A stretch of DNA of 64,000 nt from Pleurostoma richardsiae (Eukaryota; Ascomycota; Sordariomycetes; Calosphaeriales; Pleurostomataceae): positions 2,140,251 to 2,204,250 of the forward strand of contig JANBVO010000003.1 in the NCBI GenBank assembly GCA_030052745.1, written 5' to 3'. The translations under genes and the position numbers were made by a program. Of the stretch, positions 52,121 to 63,441 are shown in pieces (within the stretch, counting starts at the first letter, position 1; each line of letters opens with the position of its first letter). The notes beneath the pieces were generated by a model. The model saw nothing but the letters and a program-made list of their open reading frames with translations, was not told the DNA's origin and did not search any database.

Positions 52121-53731
52121 ATGGAGTTTCCCAGTGTCGAGCTGCCTGAGTTGCGGCCATCTTCCGATGGGTCCTGGGCAGAGTACTCAGCTGACGACAC
52201 TGAAAAATTGATCAAGAAACTTGGCAAACTACAGGTTGAGCTACGGACCTACCTACGCACTGCCCCTCTGAGGCGAGCCCTCTTCCCTAAGTCCGACGAT
52301 TCGACTTTGATGAGTGTCAGAGAGGACGTCGCTAGACTAAAGTCGTCCCTCATATCGAGCTTTGACACTAAAGACGGTGTGAGAAAGAGGAGGGAATTAG
52401 TAGATCGGTCTCGTACAACTTTTCCCGAGATAGATCTTACCGATTTCCTCACCTGGGCAGCATTCGGATTATGCGTACCACCGAGAGAGGCAAAACTCTC
52501 TAGGGATGTCGAAACGAACATCATAAGTGTCATCAACACCATCCGAGCTCAACCACGTCTTAGGTTCCTTCTCGCTAATGCGCTTTTCCGTCAATGTTGG
52601 GCTCTCAAAGATGAGATCAGCAATCCTTTGTACAAGGACTTCTTGCTAGGTCAGTACTGTGTCTTCTGCATCGTTCGTCTCCTGTGATCTGCTGATGCCA
52701 GTCTAGAGGGGGCGGCTCTGTCCTGTGCGAAGGATGCGATCATCGACGCTGCCTGTCCTCCTCCTGACCATGACATACGATCCTCGACGAGCGATAATCA
52801 GGATTTGGCACCTCGTACCGACGGTGACCACGCCGAATCCTCTACCACGAAGAGAAGCCGAGATGGCACAAGCGAGCCGAGCCCGAAGAGAAGACACACC
52901 GAGGCGACGGAGGCTGCCCCGGTCAATGTCCTGGGGCAGGACGTGGCCGGGAGGCCAGCAGAGCCGAGGCGTCACGTCAATTCCGTGAACAACTTTGGCG
53001 ACAGCAGGTATCCCTCGTCGTTGGCAAAGATCCTAAACGACGTAACTGGCGCCGTCTCTGCGCCCTCAGTGACGGCCAATCCCGGCTCGGCCGTCTCTGA
53101 AGAGTGCAGGTACGATTTTTGGGAAGATTACGAGGCTGTGGCACGGCTGTGTCCGTACATCTTATTCAAGAGCTTAGGTATGCCGCACAAACCTCAGCTT
53201 GCGATCGACAGCGAGGTATTACGACGTTTGCGAGGCGGAGGTCCCGGTGGGAGCCACCCGTTGTCAGGTTCTCTCAACGCCTGCACTCAGCTGCCAGCCG
53301 ACGTCGCCGATTTCAGTCCAGACTTGCCTGACCATACGATCGCCTTCCTCGAACATGGAATGGTCCATTCTGGGAAATATGCTCATGTTGCTCCAAACGA
53401 AGGAGGATTAAGGCGATTTTTCAGAGAAAGCACGGCTTTTAGGGAAGCGATCATCGCGCACCAATATTGGAAGGAAGACCCTGGCCGCTGCGCTGGGATC
53501 GGTGCACCACCCGAGCGCAATGGGTACTGGCTGTTTGGCTTTCGCATTCACTTCCATGCTGACTTCAACGAGATTGCAAAGTATTTGTCTCAGTTGATCG
53601 TAGAATATGAGTTGACTTTTTCTTTCATCGCTTTACGTTTATCGGAGAACGAGGAGGACGTCTTCATAATACTTGGGAAGAAGTTTAGCGATGAAGCCCG
53701 CCGCTTGGCACATGATCTGGTAAACTTATGA
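52121..53731 (+). CDS. Orphan protein of 517 residues
   Basis: Exons 52121-52649 and 52707-53731 (57-nt intron, GTCAGT donor, GCTGATG branch, TCTAG acceptor). The N-terminal ~180 residues are helical (KLIKKLGKLQVELRTYL; LLANALFRQCWALKDEI). A disordered basic linker with KRSRD and SPKRRH follows. The C-terminal ~250 residues look globular (YDFWEDYEAVARLCPYILF; YWLFGFRIHFHADFNEIAKY; DVFIILGKKFSDEARRLAH). No domain recognised; the basic linker could be a nuclear signal. Confidence 0.65.
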
Positions 53732-53738
53732 CAGCCTT

Positions 53739-54441
53739 TCATTTTGAAGTCTTCCGCATCTTACACCTGTGCTGAACCCATATCTGGTGATTCCCAGGAG
53801 TTTCTTCCTTCCCGTCCTTGTCGTCTGACTCCCACGCTTTTACGTCGCCCAGAAAGGCCTGGATCTTTCCTTGTCCTTCTTTCCACTCGACGAAACAAGA
53901 CTCGGCGCCGACTTCAACTATGTCAAACAGGTATTCGGTCCAATCGGTAGTGAGGATTCTTGTCTGGCTCTGTTAGGAGGTTTGGTACAAAGGATCAGGC
54001 CTGGCATACCTTCATTTTGAAATTCGGAAGGGACAGCTGGGCTCTCCAAGGTCGTCGCGACTCGAGACTTCTAAGAACATCGAAGAGCCAGTCGAAAGCC
54101 GAATGACATGTATTCCCTCTTTCCCTCAAAGGCGGACAGTATGAGCTGGTAGGCGATATTCCAATGCTGTGAGAACTGACAACAGTCAGAAAGACGAGAT
54201 ATCCCAAGCGTTGCGCGTGAAGCGATGCAACCACCGTGGGATTGGGCATCTGCGGGGTACCGGTTCGGAATAACGAGGCGCCGTCCTCAAACAGGCTGCC
54301 CAAGGTAATGAACCTGGAGGATGAGTCGGTCCCACCAAGGAATATGGTAGGCGTAGCCGGCTTGGTTCGACACGAAGGGAGGGTCATATTGGCTGTGGGT
54401 GGCCGTCGCCTGTCGCGGCGACGTAGGTGCGTGTAGGTCAT
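53739..54441 (-). CDS. Orphan two-exon protein
   Basis: Exon 1 54441-54010 and exon 2 53969-53739 (40-nt intron, GTATGC donor, CCTAAC branch, ACAG acceptor) give 220 residues. Exon 2 is clearly protein-like: RILTTDWTEYLFDIVEVGAE, SCFVEWKEGQGKIQAFL, then HQIWVQHRCKMRK. Exon 1 is less distinctive and Arg/Pro-rich at the start; ATG at residue 19 is an alternative. Its stop lies 7 bp from the stop of the convergent gene at 52121. Confidence 0.55.
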
Positions 54442-56408
54442 CGGTCACCGACCCATCTACGCTAAAATGAGCTGAATTCTTTGGTGCTCGTGAGCGCCGC
54501 GACTGCCTGCTAAATAAGGGCTGTCTGGCCGGGCTACCCAGATGATGCGCGAGTAAATCAGCGCAAAGAAAGCCAGTAGGATCGCGATGTTGCGTCTTAC
54601 CTAGTGACACGTCTCTCGGGGCGCGTAGGCTACCGCTGTAGCGCCTTGTCGGTGCTGGCAACGCGCGTAGTTGTCTGCCGTGAAGTGTTTGTGGGACATT
54701 TCCGTGAGTGCCAGGTGCGGGGGCCAGCCTTTATCTACTTTGCGGAAGGCACAAAGAAGGGTAGACAAATTATGCAGGTAATCCATGCTGCATAGATCAC
54801 AGACTAACGCACAGACAAGGTTTCAGCACGCTCCCCGCGTTGCCTTAGCAGGGCGGACTGACAGGCCATTCCTCCGGCGGTCTGTCCTCGGTGTGGGACC
54901 CAACACCCCGACTGGTGGCCAGCCACCTCTTCGAAGAAGTGCACATCCGAGAAAAGATAGGTGCAGCGCTGCTCACTTGATGGAGAGCGCGGCATGTTGC
55001 CAGGATGTCTGCCGGTGACGCGCGGGGATGGCACGGCATCCCGAGGTCGCCCGTATGAAGGAGTTGCAGGAGCGACATCCAGGCCTACAACAGCGGACGA
55101 CAAAAGCCGGATACGTCTTGCTCACCTCTGACGAGCTGACAGCAGCAAGTCGGCAGCCAAGAGCATGGCGAACACGGACTTGCGAGGCAGAGGACGCCCG
55201 GCCAGGGGGCAGGGGCCTGTGAGCAGCTCTAGCATGGATGGGGTGTACCTAGCAACCCAGCCGTCTGCATGCAGTCTCTGTACGAGAGCAGCCGGGGACC
55301 AGGCTGTTCTATTCCGCGTCTGGGTCTCGAAGCGAGGTGGCTTTCGAACAGACGGCGGGCCCTGGACCAGACCCAATGACCGCCTGCCGATCGAGACGCA
55401 ACACTAGACTGCTTGCCTCCCTGCCCACCCTGGATCAGGCGTGTGAGATAGAGGGATCCGCCTCTTCCGACACCGTCGAGGGTGGCGGGACAAGGAATGC
55501 TCGCCATTCATTCGTGGTGCCAACTTCGTCATGCACTGGGTACGCAGCATGGCTAGGCGGATGCTCGAGTGACCGGTGTGCTTCACCTCTCGCAGTCCGC
55601 CAGATGGTTCGCAAATCTCCCACATTATCACCCAGACCCCCTGAGGCCGTCGACCATATGTGGCTGGGACCTTGGTATGTGCCGTCCTTCCGTGCTCACC
55701 CTACTGCCTTGGCACATCTGGATCGAGTGCTCTTGGGATCGCACAGCACGTTGCGGGAAAACGGTGCCCGGAGTACACAGAAGCCCAGCGACGGTGCCCG
55801 GTTATGGTGCCCGGTTACGTCAACGCATTATGAATGCCGGTCACCACGGGCCAAGCGTCTGTTAGCTAACAGTCGTACGGCCGACGGGTCACACTGTAGT
55901 TACCAGCCCAGGCCCCTAGCCGCTTGGATGAACAGCTTATTCGACCAGCTTCGTCAAAGGCAACAGCATTGGGCTTGTGTGTCGACTGGGAGTGTTACGA
56001 CGGATTGGGAGGTGTAGTCTTTATTCGTTCCTCAGTAGTTTATGACAGAACGAGCTGGCCCAGTCTGTGACCCTGTGGTGCGCCGTCTTTTCCCCCTTAG
56101 ACAACCGGAGTGAAGTCCCGCAGCACTGTTCGAGCCGCCCCTGAATTCCACAAACACCACCAGGAAAGAGGTGACACTCCCCCGTCACCCGGCCGCTCGG
56201 CGAAACGAAGTTCGTCATGGAGATTCCGCGGCATGCTGAAGCAACTTGTTTATCCCAACGCCTTCAGCGATCCAACCGGCAATTCTAACAGGAGTTTTGC
56301 ACACGATCGCACGTCCGTCCTTCATCGCGAGTTTCCCCAGCGACAAGCTACTGGACTGTCCATCCCTTTCTCCTTCTGCTCCTGCTAACGCTGTATCTTC
56401 TAGGCTCC
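54442..56408. other. GC-rich gene-poor stretch
   Basis: 2 kb with many overlapping open frames on both strands, none with family features or matching splice sites. An intron-like end (GCTAACGCTGTATCTTCTAG) stops at 56403, probably the 5'-UTR intron of the next gene. Confidence 0.4.
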
Positions 56409-56866
56409 ATGCTGCGCACTCCTCAACCCGCAACCCGGACCTTCGATCTTGCTAGTACCAGATTACCCCTCGACTGATCTATAGTATCTAGACACGTCCA
56501 CTGTACCAAGCCGAGCAAGCAACCGCGTCCCCGATTCCTACCGAGACTTCTAAATCTGCGATTAGCCTAGACGACCTTGGAACAAGTCACTTGCTCGTTA
56601 CTCCCCATGGCTGGGAGCGTCGACATTATGTCCACAATATTATAAGTACAGGCTACGAGACACTTCTCGTGCGGCAAGAGAATGTCTATGACACTGAGCT
56701 AGCAGCAAAGAGGCTGGCTGTAAGCAGTCCCTGGCATCTTACGGCTTCGTTCCAAAGCTTTCGAGGCCAATCGCAGACCCTTGACTATCCCCCGGACTTC
56801 GTTACCACAGCGCAGTATGTGTCAGAACCTGTCCTGCAGATTCCTGATTCAGGAGAGAAAGCATAG
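56409..56866 (+). CDS. Tentative orphan two-exon protein
   Basis: ATG 56409 just after a strong intron end; exons 56409-56454 and 56511-56866 joined across a 56-nt intron (GTACCA donor, CAAG acceptor) give 133 residues. The protein-like part is SAISLDDLGTSHLLVTPHGW, HYVHNIISTGYETLLVRQEN and LDYPPDFVTTAQYVSEPVLQ. The donor and acceptor are both weak, so the N-terminus is uncertain. Confidence 0.4.
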
Positions 56867-56986
56867 CATTTGGGTATCCCGGAAAGAATGACAATGGAGA
56901 TAGATTCGAGGCAGAGGAGTCTAATATGGCCAGATGAACAATCTCGGTTTACTGAGCGCTTCCCAGCGAGTTCTTGATTGCAGAAA

Positions 56987-57420
56987 TCACACGGCTTTTA
57001 CACCTAGGTAAACTAGCCCGTATGCGGTGCCTAAAACTACGAGCCTTGACACGACCAGTCCTATCTGGCTAACACCAGTAACGACTCGGTAACGACCACC
57101 CGGCTCTCTACTCTGCTCTATGAGCTTCCCCTCATCGGCCGTCAAAGAGCCCGAATTAACTGTGTCTCTGGTTAGTATAGGTTTCTGAATTATAGTGTGA
57201 TTAACATACTCCATTCCCTAACATCTTGTTCAGGAAGTTGCTTGACTGTCATAGAGAGTGCTGCGGCCGTCTTGGCCACCTGGCCAGTGAAGGATTTTTG
57301 GCAGAGCAGTTCCTGATAGGCCCGGTATTTCTCTAAGAATTTGACAACGTCATCACGAGTCAATGGTGGTCCTTTTTTGTCGGTTTCTGTGTCGGTTTCT
57401 ATGTCGGCTTCTGTGCTCAT
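56987..57420 (-). CDS. Small tail-anchored-like membrane protein
   Basis: Exon 1 57420-57210 and exon 2 57159-56987 (50-nt intron with GTATGT, ACTAACC, ACACAG) give 127 residues. Begins MSTEADIETDTETDKKGPP, then helices, and ends with one hydrophobic segment IGLVVSRLVVLGTAYGLVYL close to the C-terminus. No signal peptide. The layout suggests insertion of the C-terminal tail into an organelle membrane. No family recognised. Confidence 0.65.
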
Positions 57421-58146
57421 TGTTCTGAAGATATATAGAAAGACACTACAAGTGAGTAGCCTGTCAGACTTGTTGGCTGGTTTGGCATCGACGGTGCCTA
57501 CGCGAGGTTTATATAAGAATTCGTAACGAGCCTTTGCTGCTGAGACTGGGCCGGCTCCTCGCACGCGGCCGTATGGCCCAAGGCCCTGCTTTCTCTCGGC
57601 ATGATCGGCAGCTTGCTGTGCAGGCCCCTCTACCCAATGGAGGGCCATCGCCGATTTCAGTTCAGGGGAGTCACGACGCGCCGGATCCTGTACCTTCCAC
57701 TTCCGGCAGCCACCTTAGGGCCGCGTCTACGGCCTCTCCTAATCCCTGTCACTGACCAACGACGAAAGTCTGCGTCTGCGATGCGACCCCACCTCTTCGC
57801 GTCCTCATCTGTTGTTAAGGTGGACAGAGGTCTGCCCGCTCCAGTCTGCCGGCTGTAATAGACTAGGGAGTGGGTGTCCTCGGCCAGCGTAGTGCATGCA
57901 GGGATACAGCTAGCTGCGATGGACATCAATGCCTGCTCGACAGGTGCCGCCTTCTGGTAGGCGCCACCTCACCACATTGTGCCACCAAGCTGTCTTGGGC
58001 TGGCGCAAGTTTTTGGCTAGCTGGATCTGCCTCCTCGGATGGGCGGAGACGGCCGCATCCAGACGAAGCCCCTATATTATATGGCACAGTGAGGCAGCCA
58101 GCTGCCTCACACTTTACTCTCGATCGCCCCGTATGCTTAGCTCGAA
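57421..58146. other. Intergenic, divergent promoter
   Basis: 726 bp between divergent genes. A TATATTATAT element lies near 58072-58081, ~65 bp before ATG 58147. No gene. Confidence 0.4.
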
Positions 58147-59473
58147 ATGGATGCTTATCCTATGACCCTGCGCCACCTCTTTGAGGCTGAAGAAAGGGGC
58201 GACTGGCCGGGAGTACGAGGAGGCGAGTGGCTGGAAGAACAGCGAATTCGCTTTCTACAGACCGAATATCCCGAATCACCCCCGCTTAGTGACGATGAAA
58301 GCATCTTAGACGAGAGCGATGGGAGCGTCCTCGACGCGTAAGTCTGCTTGAAGTTTCTCGAAATATGACTAACACTGATATAGCTCACCGACTCTCGATG
58401 CCGACGAGTACATCTCCATCTACTGGCGGAAATTCCCAGAATCCGGATGGGGCTGGTATGGTAGTGATCTCCCTCGTAATTACAGGTGTCCTAATCTTCT
58501 CAAGGCGGGCGCTTGATGACGAGCACAGGGTATGGAGTGAGAACTTGTAAGTGTACCGTGGCAACACTCTAGCCTAGGGACCAGGTTGACATTATCACGG
58601 AGGCATAACTGGCTTCACCAGTATCACAACTTCAAGTATTACCAGGCACCAGTCGACGAGCCACGTCGAGTGCTTGATCTGCGATCCTACTTTGGCTTCT
58701 GGGCAGAGCAAGTCATGCTGACCCTCTTGACGTCCTTCAGTATTGATAATAGATGGATATAGTGACGTCGCTATCAGTCATGGCTCAGCCCAGGTCCTCG
58801 GCCTATATGACGGCCCGGCTCCAGAGACGTCACAGGAGAATTGCGACACCCAGCGCAGTGAAGACTTTAATTGGAGCGCACAAGAAGGATACGACCTCAT
58901 TCATGGCTGCGATCTTCTCAACACTGTGGAGGACGTAGGTTTTCTGATTCGCAAAGCGGCCAGTGCCCTCACCGTCGACGGCTGTCTCGATCTCATCGAG
59001 ATGCCCTTCCCGTTTGTTGGTATCTCGGGAGACCTGGCGATTGACCAACCTTGGGCTCAGATCTCAGATGAAGTCTTGGGCTTTGGGCAACTCATCGGTT
59101 GTTCCTTTGGTCTGGCACGCGGGGCCTACATAGATTGTATGGAAGCAGTCGGTTTGTTGAGCCCCGGGGAGCGATGGGAAACGATACCCGTGGAGCAGAT
59201 CATTCGACCTGTTCTGGATCGTATCAGCTGCGTGTTGGTCCGGAAGTATCATTCTGAAGGTGTGCCCGAGGACGAAGCAAAGGCGCAAATCGATGAGAAA
59301 CTGCAGGTTCTTGCGGACCAAGCGGACGGGGTCGGAGTGCAGCTGTAAGTTCTCACGCTCTTCCTCAAGACATCAGCTGATCCGTAGATAGAATGACTGT
59401 TTGGGGAACGCGATCAACGACGCTGATGGAGCGATACGGAATGAGAGACCTGGCACGGAAGGCAGCAGGGTGA
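58147..59473 (+). pseudogene. LaeA-like SAM-dependent methyltransferase, apparently decaying
   Basis: ATG 58147 opens an acidic N-terminus (ESPPLSDDESILDESDGS), then a GTAAGT intron and DADEYISIYWRKFPESGW. The segment that should read like the Y-H-x-G-R-Y/LPND box is split between two frames around 58480-58510. Beyond it come DEHRVWSENL, a second GTAAGT donor, then APVDEPRRVLDLRSYFGFWA, where the SAM loop glycines (DLGTGTG) are replaced. After another disrupted junction the ORF at 58758-59344 carries SAQVLGLYDG, DFNWSAQEGYDLIHGCDLL and a good C-terminal half. A final GTAAGT intron joins an exon ending KAAG. Family members methylate unknown or secondary-metabolism-related targets. The frame shift and lost SAM loop argue against activity. 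Confidence 0.6.
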
Positions 59474-60324
59474 AGGGAAGTGGTAGCCTCCATCGCCCAT
59501 AGTATACAATTCAAGCACCACGTGAAGAGTCCATAGCCCGCGCTCTCACATTTCTTTCTATCACTACCGCCTAACAGAACACATATAGCGTACGACAGTG
59601 GGAGGGACTCGGCAAGTCGTTTGGGATCAGAAGGCGCTCAGATGTCCCGACCATGGGTGAGAGGCTACTATGGTTGCAAGGCAGGAGCGTCCAGCCGAAC
59701 CTGTCATATCCGTGCCGCAGAGGAACCTGCAGATGCAACTGAACGCTAGGCTTGCAGAGGCGAATGCCATGGATCATGGCATTGGGACTGACAAGGACGG
59801 CCTAATGGGAGAACCTTCGTGCTTCTGACGTACCACATTGGTCAACACTACTCGCGTCAAGCTGAGTCTTGTTGTCACTGAGACGGTAGATCAGCTTACA
59901 GCCTTCGCCCTGTAATAATAATCTGGGTTGGATACAGAGGTTAGGTGTCGCGTGGCCACAGCCCAGTCCTCCGTTCCTCGACCACGCATGACTGTCCGTG
60001 TACTAACAGCAGTACCTACATCGACCTATGCTGAGCAGACTCCATCCACTCCGCTGGTCCGCCTCCTTCCCAACACCCCCCCCCCCCCCCCCTTCCCCCC
60101 GAGGGTCTCCCTCCCCCTCCCCGGGCTCAGCGTCCGGTGGATGGCGTGGGGGCCATCTACCTTCGCTTCCACCGGCCGCCCCTGACACTGTTTCCTCAGC
60201 TTGCTTTGCGCATAAAGCCTCGCCTTCCCCCGCCCTTCTTACTTTCCTCTTTCTTCGTCCACTTCCTTAATCCCAGATCAGAACCCCTTACCCTCAGCTC
60301 TATCGGCTCCATCACATCGTCAGG
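59474..60324. other. Intergenic with C-rich tract
   Basis: 851 bp. A run of about 20 C residues with few interruptions lies at 60074-60100. CATAAAGC near 60210 may be the TATA element of the next gene, ~115 bp before its ATG. Confidence 0.45.
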
Positions 60325-61860
60325 ATGACTATAAAAGCCTCGTTTCTCCTTGGTTACGTTATCGCAAGGTTTCGCATTGAGAGTACAGCTTCTCCATTCC
60401 TCGAATCTATCCTCGCCGACGTTCATCCAAAAATAGATTCCACCCTCTTTCAATACCTGGCTATCGTTGAGCAATATTTTCACGTTGGACGCATTAACGG
60501 CGGCACTAACGGCCACATTTCCATTGAGCTTGATATCCTGACACGAGCTCTGCACATCTACGACTGGTCTTGCAGCGGTTTCTTTGGTTGTCCAGCTCGC
60601 ACTTTCGGCGTCGAGTATAAGATCCTTCCAGTTGATGTCGACGACACCAGCACTTTTCGGGCCGACATTCAGTATCTTCTACCGCCTGAGTTGGTCCGCT
60701 ACGTGCCGCCAGACTTCGACGAATATGGAAAGGATCGAACTGCTCATTTGATCTGCGCGGCGGTCGGTTTTGGGCTTGGTGCTAAGAATTTCGTGGTGCC
60801 AAGTGATACTATCTGCGAGATGGGTGTCAAAACCGCCCTTCAGCTTGCACGCAGATTTGGAGACAGTGCAAATCCGAGAATTCCTCGTTTCGCTCCTCCC
60901 CCAGTCATTGGAGCCTGGGACGGCAATCGGATGGAACGAGGGGCCGGCCTCCCAGACTGTGCTATCCGTCGATTCCAGCAACCCGCGTCCTTCTATCACA
61001 AATCCTGTTTTCTCATCGGCTACGCGCTGGCTCGTTGTCGCTATAAGAACTGCTACATCGATCTTCTCAACAGCCTCGAAGATCTCGCTTTCAAATCGAC
61101 CCTCGCTGAAAAGCTTGACCGTCTCGAAGAGCACTTCGACATGCGGTTTACGTTCCCTGGCGACCACGAAAGTCGGTTTGCTAGTCGTTCTATGAACGTA
61201 TATGAACGAGCTCTAAGTGACGAAAAGAACGTTTCGGCTCCCTCCATTTACGAGCCTTGGTTCACAGACAAGCCCGACTTCGTCAATCTTGGGAATCCCA
61301 GGGAGATCTGGAACGCAATCCGTCAGATCATACCAGCTGACCCGTGCGTACCTATCCACGAGCCACGCAACCTCGACTCTTGCAACTGTGAGGATATGGC
61401 CTGCTTGGTCTACACGATGGTAGGCATTGGGCTTGCTCGCCGGGGCCGCTACCTCAGCAACCAAACCATTCGCAATCTCAACCTTGGGCTTGCTGTCCAG
61501 ATCGGATTCTTTGCTGTTGACAACGGTCCAATGGACCGTTCTGCTCTTCCCGTTTTGCCGTCGGTCCCGACGAAGAAGGGTCTGGACTCGGCAGTCATGA
61601 ACACGCTCAGTAATGTCGACCGCAACACGGCTGCGATGAAGGGCCAATTCGAAGGATTCCTCAAAGAGTACAGAGAGGAGAGGTGTTCTTGGGAGGGCTC
61701 ATCAGCTCAGGAGTCAGCAGACGAACAGATGTCGTTGGCCATTGATGGTGATAGTGGCGGGGAGACGTCCGTCGCTAAGGGGGACAGAAAGGATGACACC
61801 TGGTTCGACTTGAGTACGGACTGCGTTGATATGAACGACGATTGCGCTGAATGTACCTAG
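60325..61860 (+). CDS. Orphan protein with an internal domain duplication
   Basis: Single exon of 511 residues. Two halves align: SFLLGYVIARFRIE near 6 and SCFLIGYALARCRYKN near 226, each followed by FLESIL/LLNSLEDL, a helix ending VEQYFHV/LEEHFDM, and later a glycine stretch AAVGFGLGAKNFVV / TMVGIGLARRGRYL with a following ALQLARRFG / GLAVQIGFF helix. So a ~180-residue unit is duplicated. The tail after ~445 is acidic and disordered. TATAAAAG directly after the ATG is coincidental (codons TIKA). No family recognised. Confidence 0.75.
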   Translation: MTIKASFLLGYVIARFRIESTASPFLESILADVHPKIDSTLFQYLAIVEQYFHVGRINGGTNGHISIELDILTRALHIYDWSCSGFFGCPARTFGVEYKILPVDVDDTSTFRADIQYLLPPELVRYVPPDFDEYGKDRTAHLICAAVGFGLGAKNFVVPSDTICEMGVKTALQLARRFGDSANPRIPRFAPPPVIGAWDGNRMERGAGLPDCAIRRFQQPASFYHKSCFLIGYALARCRYKNCYIDLLNSLEDLAFKSTLAEKLDRLEEHFDMRFTFPGDHESRFASRSMNVYERALSDEKNVSAPSIYEPWFTDKPDFVNLGNPREIWNAIRQIIPADPCVPIHEPRNLDSCNCEDMACLVYTMVGIGLARRGRYLSNQTIRNLNLGLAVQIGFFAVDNGPMDRSALPVLPSVPTKKGLDSAVMNTLSNVDRNTAAMKGQFEGFLKEYREERCSWEGSSAQESADEQMSLAIDGDSGGETSVAKGDRKDDTWFDLSTDCVDMNDDCAECT

Positions 61861-62270
61861 CTTTTACGCTTTTCTTTGCCATGGCTATCGTATTTCTCGA
61901 CATAATCTTGACTCTCTTAGTACTCCTCGATCTGAATCCCTGCCTGTGAGCTTCCTTTCGTTCTATGGGGTCTCCTTCCGCAGACCAAGATGCAACAAGC
62001 CCGGGCTGATTTTCGTACCGTATACTGTCAAGCTCAAGGCGTTCTGCCATAACCCATTGCGTTAGACTCGACTCGGCCGCGCATACATATACCTCGCTAT
62101 TCCCAGCCCAGCACCCACGAAATCCTCTGCATTGTCGACCTTAGCTGCCATCTCCCCTCTTACTACCTACGATCCCAAATACAGGCTGGACCCGCCGCCG
62201 CTCCCACGATTCAAGCTAATGTCTTCTGGCGGAACGGACTAGGCCCTTGATTGACTTCTGTGCACGGCCG
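61861..62270. other. Intergenic
   Basis: 410 bp. No gene; ACATATACCTCGC near 62084 is the only TATA-like element. Confidence 0.4.
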
Positions 62271-62793
62271 ATGCCACAGATGTCGACTGACCCATCGGTG
62301 CTGCGGCTGGTGCCGCAAAGAGCCCATGAGGAAGACTCCTCACGAATGCCGCCGCCACCGCTGCCCCAGCGGGTACAACAGCTCCGAAGAACGAATGGTA
62401 TGCATTGTCGGCGATTTACGTATCGGACGTTCTGATTTGCCTGCAGGATCGGCCGTCACTGGAGCATTCACGCCGCAGCCGCTCCTACTGCTTGGAGCGT
62501 CCGCGGATCCCCTCATTGTTGGAGACCTCGAAGAAAGCATTCGATATCTCATGGACAGGTACTCAGACAAAATGACGAGCGCAGACAAGGAGAAATGTGA
62601 GATGTTCCTCAAACGACTCGATCAGTGGGAGAGGCCTTCGCAAGAACAGTGGTCTCGCTGGGATGAGGCAAACAGGATCTTCCAAGCGCCACCCACTGAG
62701 CACTGCAGGCTGGTCCCTCCATCTGGGAGCAAGGAGTGCGATGAAATGATGGACTTTACGATAGGACTTCTTGCCAGCCTACCACTTCTTTGA
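62271..62793 (+). CDS. Orphan two-exon protein
   Basis: Exons 62271-62397 and 62447-62793 (49-nt intron, GTATGC donor, CTGAT branch, TGCAG acceptor) give 157 residues. The N-terminus is Pro/Arg/Gln-rich; exon 2 has GAFTPQPLLLLGASADPLIV, an acidic helix pair (DLEESIRYLMDRYSDK; CEMFLKRLDQWERP) and ends DFTIGLLASLPLL. No family recognised. Confidence 0.5.
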
Positions 62794-62983
62794 GCTTCTG
62801 TTTTGCTTCAGGCACGTCAGCTGTGTGATACTTATGGGGCTTCAGCGCGACATCTACCCGAGACCAGTGAGTCGTAGTAAAGCACGTCTCAGCATGAGAG
62901 TCTATGCTCTGCCTATCCTCCGTACCGTATACGCGGGTGTTGCTGCGAGAGACTGCCTGCAAGCGCGCGGCATCTTGTGGTGA

Positions 62984-63441
62984 CGTGTTCCTGCGCGAGC
63001 TAGAATACTTCGACGGGGTCTTATTCCTCACGACCAACCGCGTCAAATCGTTCGACCCGGCTATCCTGAGTCGGATACATCTTGGCCTGAATTATGGGTC
63101 GCTGGAGCAAGATGCTCGCAGAGCGGTCTTGCAGTTCGTCCTGGCGCAGGCCAAGACGAAGAAAGGCCCTCATACTTGCCGCGAGAGGGCGATCGAGGAC
63201 CTGGCAAAGGAAGACCTCAACGGTCGAGATGTGAGCGACCTCTCCATTTTCTCCCGTTCAAGACTAGCATCTAACCTTGACGCAGATCAGAAATGCCGTG
63301 CTCGTAGCTCAGGCAATGGCAGAGTATAAGAACGAGGTGGTCAGTGAAGATCATCTAAAGGTCGCCATTGCTATGCGGAAGGAGATCCAGGTGGATGTAC
63401 ACGGAGCGGGCGCTATCGAGAATCGAAATGCGTATCTGTAG
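62984..63441 (+). pseudogene. 3' stub of a fungal AAA-family ATPase
   Basis: The frame reads DVFLRELEYFDGVLFLTTNR, SFDPAILSRIHLGLNYGSLE, then DLNGRD, a 55-nt intron (63231-63285, CTAAC branch) and IRNAVLVAQAMAEYKNE to a stop at 63441. This is the sensor-1 (TTNR), arginine-finger-region (ILSRIH) and lid part of AAA proteins common in filamentous fungi. Walker A and B motifs are absent: upstream of 62984 the sequence is unrelated. It is a 5'-truncated relic with an intact last intron. Confidence 0.75.

Noticed and set aside
55337-56017. 226-codon plus-strand frame in the GC-rich desert
   Set aside because: Several overlapping frames of similar length occur on both strands, as expected from high GC, and no domain or splice signal supports it.
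35985-57800. Short ~26-bp match between 35985-36011 and 57775-57800 as a transposon trace
   Set aside because: Similarity does not extend beyond the short core and no terminal repeats or target-site duplications are seen.
60325-60334. TATAAAAG at 60329 as a TATA box
   Set aside because: It overlaps the second to fourth codons of a 511-codon gene whose next in-frame ATG is far downstream, so it is taken as coding coincidence.
62251-62397. Cys-rich frame (RCHRCRLTHRCCGWC) suggesting a zinc-binding protein
   Set aside because: It has no ATG, and the strong intron after 62397 joins the other frame in phase instead. Kept only as a curiosity.
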